Below, piece by piece: positions 25,726-33,525 of a DNA stretch of 64,000 nucleotides. Made by a program: the position numbers and the translations under genes. Below the pieces are notes generated by a model. The model was not told where the DNA came from. It did no database searches and was given only the letters and a program-made list of their open reading frames with translations. Every line of letters begins with the position of its first letter. Position 1 is the first letter of the stretch. Source of the stretch: Faecalicatena contorta (lineage in GTDB: Bacteria > Bacillota > Clostridia > Lachnospirales > Lachnospiraceae); the NCBI RefSeq assembly GCF_039521745.1, contig NZ_BAAACT010000153.1. One strand, given 5' to 3'.

Positions 25726-26997
25726 ATGGCAGGAAAAGTAAGCGATGATACAGTGAGATGTTCTTTCTGTAATAAGACGCAGGCGCAGGTGCGTAAGCTG
25801 ATCGCAGGTCCGAACGGGGCATATATCTGTGATGAGTGCATTGACGTGTGTGCCGAGATTATTGAGGAAGAATTCGAGTACGATGAGATAAGAGCGTTTG
25901 ATGATATTAATCTTCTGAAGCCGGAGGAAATAAAGACATTTCTGGACGAGTACGTAATCGGACAGGATGAAGCAAAGAAAGTCCTTTCAGTAGCTGTATA
26001 TAATCATTACAAGCGGATTATGGCAGAGCAGGATTTAGGAGTGGAGCTGCAAAAGAGTAATATACTGATGCTTGGGCCGACTGGCTGCGGTAAAACGCTG
26101 CTTGCCCAGACTCTTGCGAAGATTCTGAATGTACCATTTGCTATTGCAGATGCCACGGCATTAACTGAGGCCGGTTATGTGGGAGAGGATGTAGAGAATA
26201 TCCTCCTGAAGGTGATTCAGGCCGCGGATGGAGACATTGCCCGCGCAGAGCACGGCATCATCTATATCGACGAGATCGATAAAATTACAAGAAAATCTGA
26301 AAATCCGTCCATCACACGTGACGTATCCGGTGAGGGAGTACAGCAGGCACTCTTGAAGATTATCGAGGGTACTGTTGCATCGGTTCCCCCCCAGGGGGGG
26401 AGAAAACATCCCCATCAGGAATTGATTCAGATTGACACGACAAACATCCTGTTTATCTGCGGCGGAGCGTTTGAGGGAATCGATAAGATGATCGAGACCC
26501 GTATCGATAAGAAGTCAATTGGATTCAATGCGGAGATTGCATCCAAGCATGAATACAATGTTGATGTACTGCTGCATCAGGTATTGCCGCAGGATCTGGT
26601 AAAGTTTGGCCTTATACCGGAGCTTGTCGGACGTCTGCCTGTGACGGTGACCTTGGATATGCTGGATGAAGAGGCTCTGATCCGGATATTGACAGAGCCG
26701 AAGAGTGCAATTGTGAAGCAGTATCAGAAACTGCTGGAATTAGACGGTGTTAGGCTTGACTTTGATGAGGATGCTCTCTACGCAATCGCAGAGACATCTT
26801 TTGCAAGAAAGACAGGAGCCAGAGGCCTTCGGGCGATCATGGAAGATATTATGATGGACACCATGTTTAAGGTGCCGTCTGATGATACGATCAAAGGATG
26901 CCGTATCACAAAAGAAGTGGTGAAAGGGACGGGAAAACCATTGTATGAATGCGATGGAGAAGAGCGTAGATCGTTCCTGGCATCGGAGAGTGCATAA
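25726..26997 (+). CDS. clpX: ATP-dependent Clp protease ATP-binding subunit ClpX
   Basis: The 423-residue AAA+ unfoldase delivers tagged substrates to ClpP. An N-terminal C4 zinc finger (CSFCNKTQ ... CDECIDVC) recognises substrates and adaptors; Walker A GPTGCGKT is near residue 117, Walker B IIYIDEIDK near 182, and the IGF-type ClpP-binding loop is seen as IGFNAEI near 267. I use the ATG at 25726, with GAGGTG 9 nt upstream, rather than an earlier in-frame ATG. It starts 24 bp after clpP. Confidence 0.97.
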   Translation: MAGKVSDDTVRCSFCNKTQAQVRKLIAGPNGAYICDECIDVCAEIIEEEFEYDEIRAFDDINLLKPEEIKTFLDEYVIGQDEAKKVLSVAVYNHYKRIMAEQDLGVELQKSNILMLGPTGCGKTLLAQTLAKILNVPFAIADATALTEAGYVGEDVENILLKVIQAADGDIARAEHGIIYIDEIDKITRKSENPSITRDVSGEGVQQALLKIIEGTVASVPPQGGRKHPHQELIQIDTTNILFICGGAFEGIDKMIETRIDKKSIGFNAEIASKHEYNVDVLLHQVLPQDLVKFGLIPELVGRLPVTVTLDMLDEEALIRILTEPKSAIVKQYQKLLELDGVRLDFDEDALYAIAETSFARKTGARGLRAIMEDIMMDTMFKVPSDDTIKGCRITKEVVKGTGKPLYECDGEERRSFLASESA

Positions 26998-27004
26998 GAA
27001 AGAC

Positions 27005-27040
27005 AGGCGGGTGCAGTGGTATACCATGTATCCGCCTTTT
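27005..27040 (+). terminator. Hairpin with T-run between clpX and lon
   Basis: AGGCGG (27005-27010) pairs with CCGCCT (27032-27037), followed by TTTT. The loop contains the palindrome TGGTATACCA. It is a likely, possibly partial, terminator. Confidence 0.55.
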
Positions 27041-27091
27041 CACATGCACATAAAAAGCCGGTAAGGCAGTATAGTGGGTGGAGGAGATAAT

Positions 27092-29443
27092 ATGAAAAGT
27101 GAGAAACAGAGCCTTCCGATGGTTGCGCTGCGCGGTATGACTATCATGCCGGAGATGGTGGTGCATTTTGATGTAAGCCGCCAGCGTTCAATAGCGGCGA
27201 TCCAGGAGGCTATGGTAGAAGATCAGAAAATTTTCATGATAACGCAGAAAGATCTGGAGACTGAGAATCCAAAGCAGGAGGAGCTTTATGAAGTAGGAAC
27301 CGTAGGAACGATCAAACAAATTATTAAGCTGCCGAAGCATATCATGCGGGTACTCGTTTCCGGGGAGACGAGAGGCGTCCTGCAGAAGATCGAATACGAG
27401 GATCCCTATCTGCGCGCGGAAGTGGATGTTATGGACGAATCTGATGTGCTGATTAGAGATGATTTGAATGCACAGGCCATGGAGCGCGGCCTTAAAGATA
27501 TGTTTGTGGACTTTGCGGCAAAGAGCGGAAAGATGTCAAAAGAATCAGTGGCACAGGTTTTGGAGATCAAGGGGCTGAAAAAGCTGGTCGATGAGATCGC
27601 GGCCAATACTCCGCTGTTCTATACAGATCTTCAGGAGATTCTGAATGAAACGGATTTTTGGAAACGTTACGAGGCACTAGCCTTTAAACTGGTGAATGAA
27701 ATACAGATCATGAACCTTAAAGAAGAGATCCAGATGAAAGTAAAGGAGAGGGTGGATAAACACCAGAGAGAATATATTCTCCGTGAACAGTTAAAACTAA
27801 TCCGGGAGGAACTGGGTGACGATACAACCCTCACGGATGCTGAGGAGTTTGAAAAAGCGGCGAAGGGATTGAAGGCCCCCAAGGAAGTGAAAGAGAAGCT
27901 GACTAAGGAAATCAGCCGTTTTAAAAGTTCCCTGAACAGTCCTGCAGAAAGCGGCGTCATCAGGACCTATATCGAGACGCTGCTGGAAATGCCGTGGAAT
28001 AAGTCGGTGAAAGACAGCGGAGATATCGAATTCGCCCGGAAAGTGCTGGATGAGGATCACTACGGTCTGGAGCAGGTGAAAGAGAGAGTGCTGGAGTTTC
28101 TGGCCGTGCGTTCCCTGACCAAAAAGGGAGAAAGCCCGATTCTGTGTCTGGTGGGCCCGCCTGGAACCGGTAAGACCTCGATTGCCAAGTCCCTTGCAAG
28201 GGCGCTGAAAAAGCCTTATGTCAGAATTTCCCTGGGCGGTGTGCGGGATGAAGCCGAGATCCGCGGCCATAGAAAGACATATGTGGGAGCCATGCCTGGC
28301 AGAATCGCGAATGGGATGAAGAGTGCAGGCGTAAAAAATCCGGTTATGCTGCTTGATGAGATCGACAAAGTAAGCACTGATTATAAGGGAGATACATTTT
28401 CTGCTCTCTTGGAAGTACTGGACAGCGAGCAAAACAGCAAGTTCAGGGATCATTATCTGGAGGTGCCGATGGATCTGTCAGAAGTGCTGTTTATTACGAC
28501 GGCAAATACGCTGCAGACCATACCGAGGCCCCTTCTGGATCGTATGGAAGTGATTGAAGTGAGCAGCTACACGGAGAACGAGAAGCTCCACATTGCCATA
28601 GAACATCTGATTCCAAAACAGCTGGAGAAACATGGATTAAAAGAGGAGCAGCTGTCTTTCAGCAAGCATGCGATCTGGAAGATGGCACGCAACTATACTA
28701 AGGAAGCCGGTGTCAGACAGCTGGAGAGGGAGATTGGGAATATCTGCAGAAAGGCTGCTAAGGAAATACTGACAGCAAACAAGAATAAGATCACGATAAC
28801 AGAGAAGAATATTCATAAATATCTCGGAAAAGAAAAATATACCTATCAGATGGCAAATGTTTCGGACGAGATCGGTATTGTACGCGGCCTGGCTTGGACA
28901 AGTGTGGGTGGTGACACGCTTCAGATTGAAGTGAACGTCATGCCGGGAAATGGCGAGATTATGCTGACAGGGCAGCTGGGTGACGTGATGAAGGAATCGG
29001 CGCGAACAGGGATCAGCTATATTCGCTCCATCAGCAGGCTGTATCAGATTGCGGAGGATTTCTTCGAAAAGCACGATATCCATGTTCACATTCCGGAGGG
29101 GGCGGTTCCAAAAGACGGCCCTTCCGCAGGAATTACTATGGCAACGGCTATGCTTTCTGCCATTACGGGACAGAAAGTCCGCGCAGATCTGGCCATGACC
29201 GGCGAAGTGACGCTGCGCGGCCGGGTGCTTCCGATTGGAGGACTGAAGGAGAAACTGCTTGCGGCGAAAAACGCGGGGATAAAGACGGTGCTGATTCCAA
29301 AAGAAAATAAAATAGATGTGGATGGCCTTTCCGCCGAGATCACGAAGGGCCTGGAGATCCTGCCGGTTGAAAGTATGGATGAGGTACTGAAGGCGGCCCT
29401 GACCGGGGAGACGAGCGGGGATAAGCCACAGACAGGAGAATAG
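27092..29443 (+). CDS. lon: ATP-dependent protease Lon
   Basis: The 783-residue AAA+ protease degrades misfolded and regulatory proteins. It has an N-terminal LON substrate-binding domain, a coiled-coil region near 200-260, Walker A GPPGTGKTS near residue 354, and a C-terminal Ser/Lys protease domain with KDGPSAGIT (Ser about 676) and a Lys in the following helix. The ATG at 27092 with GGAGGAG 5 nt upstream is preferred over an earlier GTG. EngB starts 1 bp after its stop. Confidence 0.98.
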   Translation: MKSEKQSLPMVALRGMTIMPEMVVHFDVSRQRSIAAIQEAMVEDQKIFMITQKDLETENPKQEELYEVGTVGTIKQIIKLPKHIMRVLVSGETRGVLQKIEYEDPYLRAEVDVMDESDVLIRDDLNAQAMERGLKDMFVDFAAKSGKMSKESVAQVLEIKGLKKLVDEIAANTPLFYTDLQEILNETDFWKRYEALAFKLVNEIQIMNLKEEIQMKVKERVDKHQREYILREQLKLIREELGDDTTLTDAEEFEKAAKGLKAPKEVKEKLTKEISRFKSSLNSPAESGVIRTYIETLLEMPWNKSVKDSGDIEFARKVLDEDHYGLEQVKERVLEFLAVRSLTKKGESPILCLVGPPGTGKTSIAKSLARALKKPYVRISLGGVRDEAEIRGHRKTYVGAMPGRIANGMKSAGVKNPVMLLDEIDKVSTDYKGDTFSALLEVLDSEQNSKFRDHYLEVPMDLSEVLFITTANTLQTIPRPLLDRMEVIEVSSYTENEKLHIAIEHLIPKQLEKHGLKEEQLSFSKHAIWKMARNYTKEAGVRQLEREIGNICRKAAKEILTANKNKITITEKNIHKYLGKEKYTYQMANVSDEIGIVRGLAWTSVGGDTLQIEVNVMPGNGEIMLTGQLGDVMKESARTGISYIRSISRLYQIAEDFFEKHDIHVHIPEGAVPKDGPSAGITMATAMLSAITGQKVRADLAMTGEVTLRGRVLPIGGLKEKLLAAKNAGIKTVLIPKENKIDVDGLSAEITKGLEILPVESMDEVLKAALTGETSGDKPQTGE

Positions 29444-29444
29444 A

Positions 29445-30047
29445 ATGGTAATCAAAAACATTAATTTGGAGACAGTCTGCGGGATCACAAGCGTGCTTCC
29501 GGACAATGACAAGCCGGAGATCGCGTTCGCAGGGAAATCTAATGTAGGAAAATCTTCGCTGATCAATGCGCTGATGAACCGAAAATCCTATGCGAGAATA
29601 TCCGCTACACCGGGTAAAACACAGACGATTAATTTTTATAATATCAACGAAGAGATGTATCTCGTAGACCTGCCGGGCTATGGTTACGCAAAAGTCTCGG
29701 AAAAAGAAAAGGTACAGTGGGGAAAGCTGATTGAGCGTTATCTGAATGGCTCCACCCAGCTGAAGGCTATTTTTCTGCTGATCGATATCCGGCATGAGCC
29801 TTCTGCTAACGATAAGATGATGTACAGCTGGATTGTGGAACAGGGATTCCAGCCGATCATCATTGCCACAAAGCTGGATAAACTAAAGAGAAGCCAGATT
29901 CAGAAGCATGTGAAAATGGTGAGAGAGGGCCTTGATCTGGTTCCAGGGACGAAGATTATACCGTTCTCCTCAACCACAAAACAGGGCAGAGATGAGATTT
30001 GGGAGCTCATAGAAAGCGAGTATTTAGACAGAGCAGAGGTGGAGTAG
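29445..30047 (+). CDS. engB: Ribosome biogenesis GTP-binding protein EngB/YsxC
   Basis: The 200-residue GTPase is required for 50S assembly. G1 is AGKSNVGKSS, G3 is DLPGYG, G4 is TKLDK and G5 is FSS. The ATG starts 1 bp after the lon stop, with CAGGAGA upstream inside lon, so translation is coupled. The lon-engB order is common in Firmicutes. Confidence 0.96.
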   Translation: MVIKNINLETVCGITSVLPDNDKPEIAFAGKSNVGKSSLINALMNRKSYARISATPGKTQTINFYNINEEMYLVDLPGYGYAKVSEKEKVQWGKLIERYLNGSTQLKAIFLLIDIRHEPSANDKMMYSWIVEQGFQPIIIATKLDKLKRSQIQKHVKMVREGLDLVPGTKIIPFSSTTKQGRDEIWELIESEYLDRAEVE

Positions 30048-30049
30048 AT

Positions 30050-31168
30050 ATGGAGAACAGACGGCCGTACTGGCAGGTCGCTGTAAGCCTTGTTTTTAGT
30101 CTTGCGGCGACAGCGGCTTTTGTGTTTATTGGAATAAAATCAATCGGATTTTTTATGCCGTTTGTCATCGGCTGGATAATATCGGCGATTGCCACGCCCG
30201 TAGTGAACTGGCTGGAGAAAAGATTGAAGATTGTGAAAAAGCTGGGTTCGGCCCTGATTGTAATTGTAGTGCTGGCATTGATCGTACTGCTTATTTACTT
30301 TGCCGTCAGCAAAGTATCTGCGGAGATCGGGGATCTGATTAAAAATTTTCCGGATCTTTACGCCCAGCTGGAAGTAGGCCTGCGCGAGATCGGGAGCACA
30401 TTGTCGGGAGTATTCTCGAAGCTACCGGCGGGTATACAAAACGGCTGGAATGCTGTTGTTGCAAACCTGGATCAGTCGATGGGCGAGCTGGTGACTAAGA
30501 TCAGCCAGCCGACGGTAACTGCAGCGGGCAACTTTGCAAAGAGTCTGCCGTCCTATCTGATATCCTTTATTGTGGCGATGATGTCGGCCTACTTTTTTAC
30601 GGTTCAGAGAGAAGAAGTGATCCTATGGCTGAAAAAGGTTTCCCCTCCATCGGTGGAAAAGCGGATGAGCCTTGTCATGGACAATCTGAAATATGCGGTG
30701 GGCGGATATTTCAAGGCGCAGTTCAAGATTATGGGAATTGTATTTCTTATCCTGTTTGCAGGACTGGGGATGTTCGGAGTACATTACGCCATCCTGATTG
30801 CGTTTCTGATCGCATTCCTGGATTTCCTGCCCTTTTTTGGCACGGGCACAGCCATGATACCGTGGGCATTGTATAAGCTCCTAACGGGGGATTACAAGAT
30901 GACGGCGGCGCTGCTTGTGATCTATGTGATCACCCAGCTGGTGCGCCAGCTTCTGCAGCCGAAACTGGTAGGGGACAGCATGGGACTGAACCCGCTGGTG
31001 ACGCTGCTGCTGCTTTATATTGGATACAAGGTGAGCAGCGTACTGGGTCTGATCCTGGCAGTGCCGATCGGAATGGTACTGATAAACATGTGCCAGGCAG
31101 GGGCCTTTGATTATATATTCGATGATGTAAAGATACTCGTGGAGGGAGTACTGGGGCTGCGGGAGTAG
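30050..31168 (+). CDS. AI-2E family transporter-like membrane protein
   Basis: The 372-residue polytopic protein starts with two hydrophobic spans (about 9-60), has a long helical extracytoplasmic or peripheral segment (about 95-165), and then further spans up to the end. The pattern LPFFGTG near residue 259 and the terminal PKLVGDSMGLNP region identify the AI-2E/YtvI/PerM family, some of which export signals or act as Na/H antiporters; the substrate is unknown. The ATG lies 2 bp after the engB stop with GAGGTGGAG upstream, so it belongs to the lon-engB operon. A giant palindrome follows. Confidence 0.88.
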   Translation: MENRRPYWQVAVSLVFSLAATAAFVFIGIKSIGFFMPFVIGWIISAIATPVVNWLEKRLKIVKKLGSALIVIVVLALIVLLIYFAVSKVSAEIGDLIKNFPDLYAQLEVGLREIGSTLSGVFSKLPAGIQNGWNAVVANLDQSMGELVTKISQPTVTAAGNFAKSLPSYLISFIVAMMSAYFFTVQREEVILWLKKVSPPSVEKRMSLVMDNLKYAVGGYFKAQFKIMGIVFLILFAGLGMFGVHYAILIAFLIAFLDFLPFFGTGTAMIPWALYKLLTGDYKMTAALLVIYVITQLVRQLLQPKLVGDSMGLNPLVTLLLLYIGYKVSSVLGLILAVPIGMVLINMCQAGAFDYIFDDVKILVEGVLGLRE

Positions 31169-31192
31169 GGGACGTTAGGTTCGCCTGCCAGC

Positions 31193-31471
31193 GGTTCTGG
31201 TATCAGGCACAGGGGAAGTGTGTGCTGGTTTTACTGCCTTTCCATTCGCTAAGCGCAGCTAGAGAGAAAACGGCCGGATTTTATGGAACATGAAGGATTC
31301 ACTGCGCTGTCTGATGACAGCGCAGCTCAGCCTTCAATGACATTTGATTTTGTGAATCAAATGTCATCCATAAAATCCGGCCGTTTTCTCTCAAGCTGCG
31401 CTAAGCTTATTCTATGCCAGTAAAACCAGCACACACTTCTCCTGTGCCTGATACCAGAACCGCTGGCAGGC
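31193..31471. repeat. Giant Y-shaped palindrome (279 bp)
   Basis: The left arm (31193-31287) and the right arm (31367-31471) are near-perfect complements over about 95 bp, with only a few mismatches and small bulges; for example GCCTGCCAGCGGTTCTGG at the left end mirrors the right end exactly. Between the arms are two further hairpins: A (31292-31335, with 10-bp stem CTGCGCTGTC/GACAGCGCAG) and B (31337-31367, with 13-bp stem ATGACATTTGATT/AATCAAATGTCAT). No protein is encoded. It fills the gap between two convergent genes. Confidence 0.9.
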
Positions 31472-31540
31472 TGGGCGCATCCGGTAAGGAGATGCGGCGG
31501 ATCAGGAGGTGGTTTAAACGGATGATGGTTTAGACTGGTT

Positions 31541-32044
31541 TTATGTTCTCGGAGAGAATTGGGTGTTTTGAGTGGAGATTTTTATTAGTGGGGTTACGGA
31601 TATGGCTCCGGAGATGTCTATGTTTCCTACTTCCGGAGGGTAGGTCAGGCTGAAGGATAGGCGGGCTTCTTCGGTGGCAGCTGCGTTGGTGGTGAAGCTT
31701 CCGGCGGCGGAGGTGTTGCGGGAGCCGCTGCCTGCGGGGGCAAGGAAGGCATAGAGCAGCTGCAGGGTTCCGTTAATTCTGGGAACGATCTGCATGTAAT
31801 TGTCTGGCTCTGTGGTGGCCAGAAGCAGATAGTTAATTAGGTATAGATAGCCGGGGGCCAGAATGATTTCGGTGTTTCCGTTCAGGTGTATCTGAGTGCC
31901 CTCCTGGAAAATGGGGATCATAGGCAGGTTTGAACCTGACGGCGGACTAGCCTGTACGCCGTACTGGGCATAAAAATCGATTCTTCCCTCGGGCGGTTCA
32001 GGCGGACATGGTGGAATTGGCGGTGGACAACAATTTGGTCTCAA
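31541..32044 (-). CDS. BclA-like jelly-roll surface protein without collagen repeats
   Basis: The 167-residue protein has a Cys/Pro-rich N terminus (NCCPPPIPPCPPEPPE) in place of a signal peptide, followed by a domain of alternating hydrophobic beta strands (IHLNGNTEIILAPGYLYLIN, MQIVPRINGT, then SAAGSFTTN, ISVTPLIKIS) resembling the C-terminal TNF/C1q-like domain of BclA-type exosporium glycoproteins. A spore-surface or cell-surface role is possible but inferred. It starts with TTG, with AAGGAG 10 nt upstream. Only one gene; no visible operon partner. Confidence 0.6.
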   Translation of the reverse strand: MRPNCCPPPIPPCPPEPPEGRIDFYAQYGVQASPPSGSNLPMIPIFQEGTQIHLNGNTEIILAPGYLYLINYLLLATTEPDNYMQIVPRINGTLQLLYAFLAPAGSGSRNTSAAGSFTTNAAATEEARLSFSLTYPPEVGNIDISGAISVTPLIKISTQNTQFSPRT

Positions 32045-32120
32045 ATTGATACACTCCTTATCTTTCTTATATAATCAGTATATTGATAAGACGTGAGAGT
32101 GTGACGGGGAAGCGGATGGT

Positions 32121-32429
32121 TTACAAGCCGTATCGGCGTTTTCCGCTCTTTTTAACGTGATGCAGGCTGTACATGCAGAACATCAGCCAAATGGGCAGAA
32201 TGATGCCTTTCAGGACACTGGAGATACTGATACTCCACCAGATCCCATTCAGCTTCAGTACGCTGGCCGAGAGGACGGCTGCCACGGCATTACTGCCAAT
32301 CCGTCCGATCCAGAGCATATCGGTCAGATTATAGGCCATTTGAATCAGCGAAGTCCCCATAATGGGAAGGGCCAGCCTGGCCAGAGACCCGGCTATCGGG
32401 CCATTTAACAAGTCAATTCCTTTTTTCAT
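32121..32429 (-). pseudogene. MATE efflux family gene with large internal deletion
   Basis: The first roughly 55 residues (MKKGIDLLNGPIAGSLARLA ... WIGRIGSNAVAA) match the start of MATE drug/sodium antiporters, and the last roughly 45 (LNGIWWSISISSVLKGI ... ) match their very C terminus. The roughly 350 residues in between are missing, so the 102-residue product cannot be a working transporter. AGGGGA is still present before the ATG. The junction near residue 55-60 joins the two ends in frame. Likely a decayed relic. Confidence 0.8.
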
Positions 32430-32598
32430 TCTATGAGTTCCCCTAATGAAGCAGTTAATTTTAACAGTTGTAGATACAGCAGTATCCATGTGTAATTTTG
32501 AACAGTTATAAACAGCGGTAATATTATAACATGGAATGATACGATATGACAGAGGAAAACCAGGAATCAAATTACCTTACCAAGAAACAGAATAAGAA

Positions 32599-32628
32599 TT
32601 GACTTCCCGGTAATCCCAGGCCTATAAT
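32599..32628 (+). promoter_or_regulatory. Strong sigma-A-type promoter of the small Cys-containing protein gene
   Basis: TTGACT (32599-32604), an 18-bp spacer and a perfect TATAAT (32623-32628) give a leader of about 35 nt. Confidence 0.75.
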
Positions 32629-32670
32629 AGTCGTATTACAACTACATATAAAGAAAATGGAGGCGTTACT

Positions 32671-32988
32671 ATGACAAAGGTATTAATTCAGCCAGGACCA
32701 TGCGGACTTGACACACAGGTAGAAGCAACTTCAGAGGACGGGATGGAGGTACAGGTAAAGATTACATCTGGCTGCGAATCCATCAATAAAATGACAGAAG
32801 AATTAGGTGATACATGGGATGCCTACGAAGTCTGTCTTGGAAAGCCGGGAACCGGCCCTCTCTACGATTATGCAGCAGAAAAACTGCCGGGCCATGCATC
32901 CTGTCCTGCCATAGCGGGAATCATCAAATGCATCGAAGTAGAATGTAAACTGGCACTCCCAAAAGATGCATCAATCACATTTGTTTAG
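32671..32988 (+). CDS. Small conserved-looking protein with five cysteines, function unknown
   Basis: The 105-residue cytosolic-looking protein has no signal peptide or membrane span. Cysteines occur at PGPCGLD, SGCES, YEVCLG, HASCPAI, GIIKCIEVEC, and the C terminus reads ALPKDASITFV. The spaced Cys residues could bind a metal or a cluster. I recall similar small clostridial proteins under a DUF label but cannot name one with certainty. A strong promoter and a GGAGG ribosome binding site indicate real expression. It is followed by a giant palindrome, so it is monocistronic. Confidence 0.7.
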   Translation: MTKVLIQPGPCGLDTQVEATSEDGMEVQVKITSGCESINKMTEELGDTWDAYEVCLGKPGTGPLYDYAAEKLPGHASCPAIAGIIKCIEVECKLALPKDASITFV

Positions 32989-33021
32989 GGCGTGAGGTTT
33001 TAACGAACGGATGGGGAGGAC

Positions 33022-33271
33022 GCTGTCTGGAATCGCGGCAGTCCTCTTTGGGATGCGGCTTTGCGGCGTAACAGCCGCTACATCAAAATGAAAGCCAGCA
33101 TGATGGACACCGCCGACAAACACGGGTATGCCGATGCATACCCGCTTGAGTCGGCTTATTCGCAGGACTGGAAGTCCTGCGAATAGTCCATATGCTGGCT
33201 TTCATTTTGATGTAGCGGCTGTAACACCACAAAGAAGCATCCCAAAGAGGACTGCCGCGATTCCAGACAGC
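33022..33271. repeat. Giant Y-shaped palindrome (250 bp)
   Basis: The left arm (33022-33107) and right arm (33186-33271) are complementary over about 86 bp with few mismatches; the outermost 35 bases starting GCTGTCTGGAATCGCGG match perfectly. The apex holds hairpin A (33112-33155, with GCCGAC/GTCGGC and CGGGTATGC/GCATACCCG) and hairpin B (33158-33184, 12-bp stem ATTCGCAGGACT/AGTCCTGCGAAT). The layout is the same as at 31193-31471, but the sequence is different. It lies between convergent genes. Confidence 0.9.
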
Positions 33272-33525
33272 TGGTGCATCCAGCCGGTAGAAAAATCTTC
33301 CCTCCTCGGGAGAAACTCAGAACGGGAGCTACGGATGTTGTCTGAATGTCCGGTAAGTGTAACATACAATAAAGTGATAATACCCAAACCTATAGATCAT
33401 ATATCCGCAGACCCATTCCCGTCCGCCTTCCCCGTCTGCGGCTCCTTCGGGAAGGGGGAGCAGCCGCCTTGATGTACCCAGCCTGATTGAAATGTGGAGG
33501 AGGATGCCCGATTCACCGCATTCCC
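33272..33525. other. Non-coding stretch downstream of uvrA
   Basis: About 250 bp between the giant palindrome and the uvrA stop codon. Short overlapping frames exist, but none has a ribosome binding site or recognisable product. A GC-rich partial inverted repeat lies near 33435-33470 without a T-run. I see no clear terminator for uvrA other than the palindrome itself. Confidence 0.3.

Noticed and set aside
26385..26402. Adjacent C6 and G7 runs within clpX, as a possible slippage site
   Set aside because: They encode the conserved PPQGGRKHP segment of ClpX and the frame is intact, so this is normal coding sequence.
28637..29566. 309-residue minus-strand frame across lon and engB
   Set aside because: Antisense to two conserved genes, with a Cys/His-rich random-looking translation. 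Shadow.
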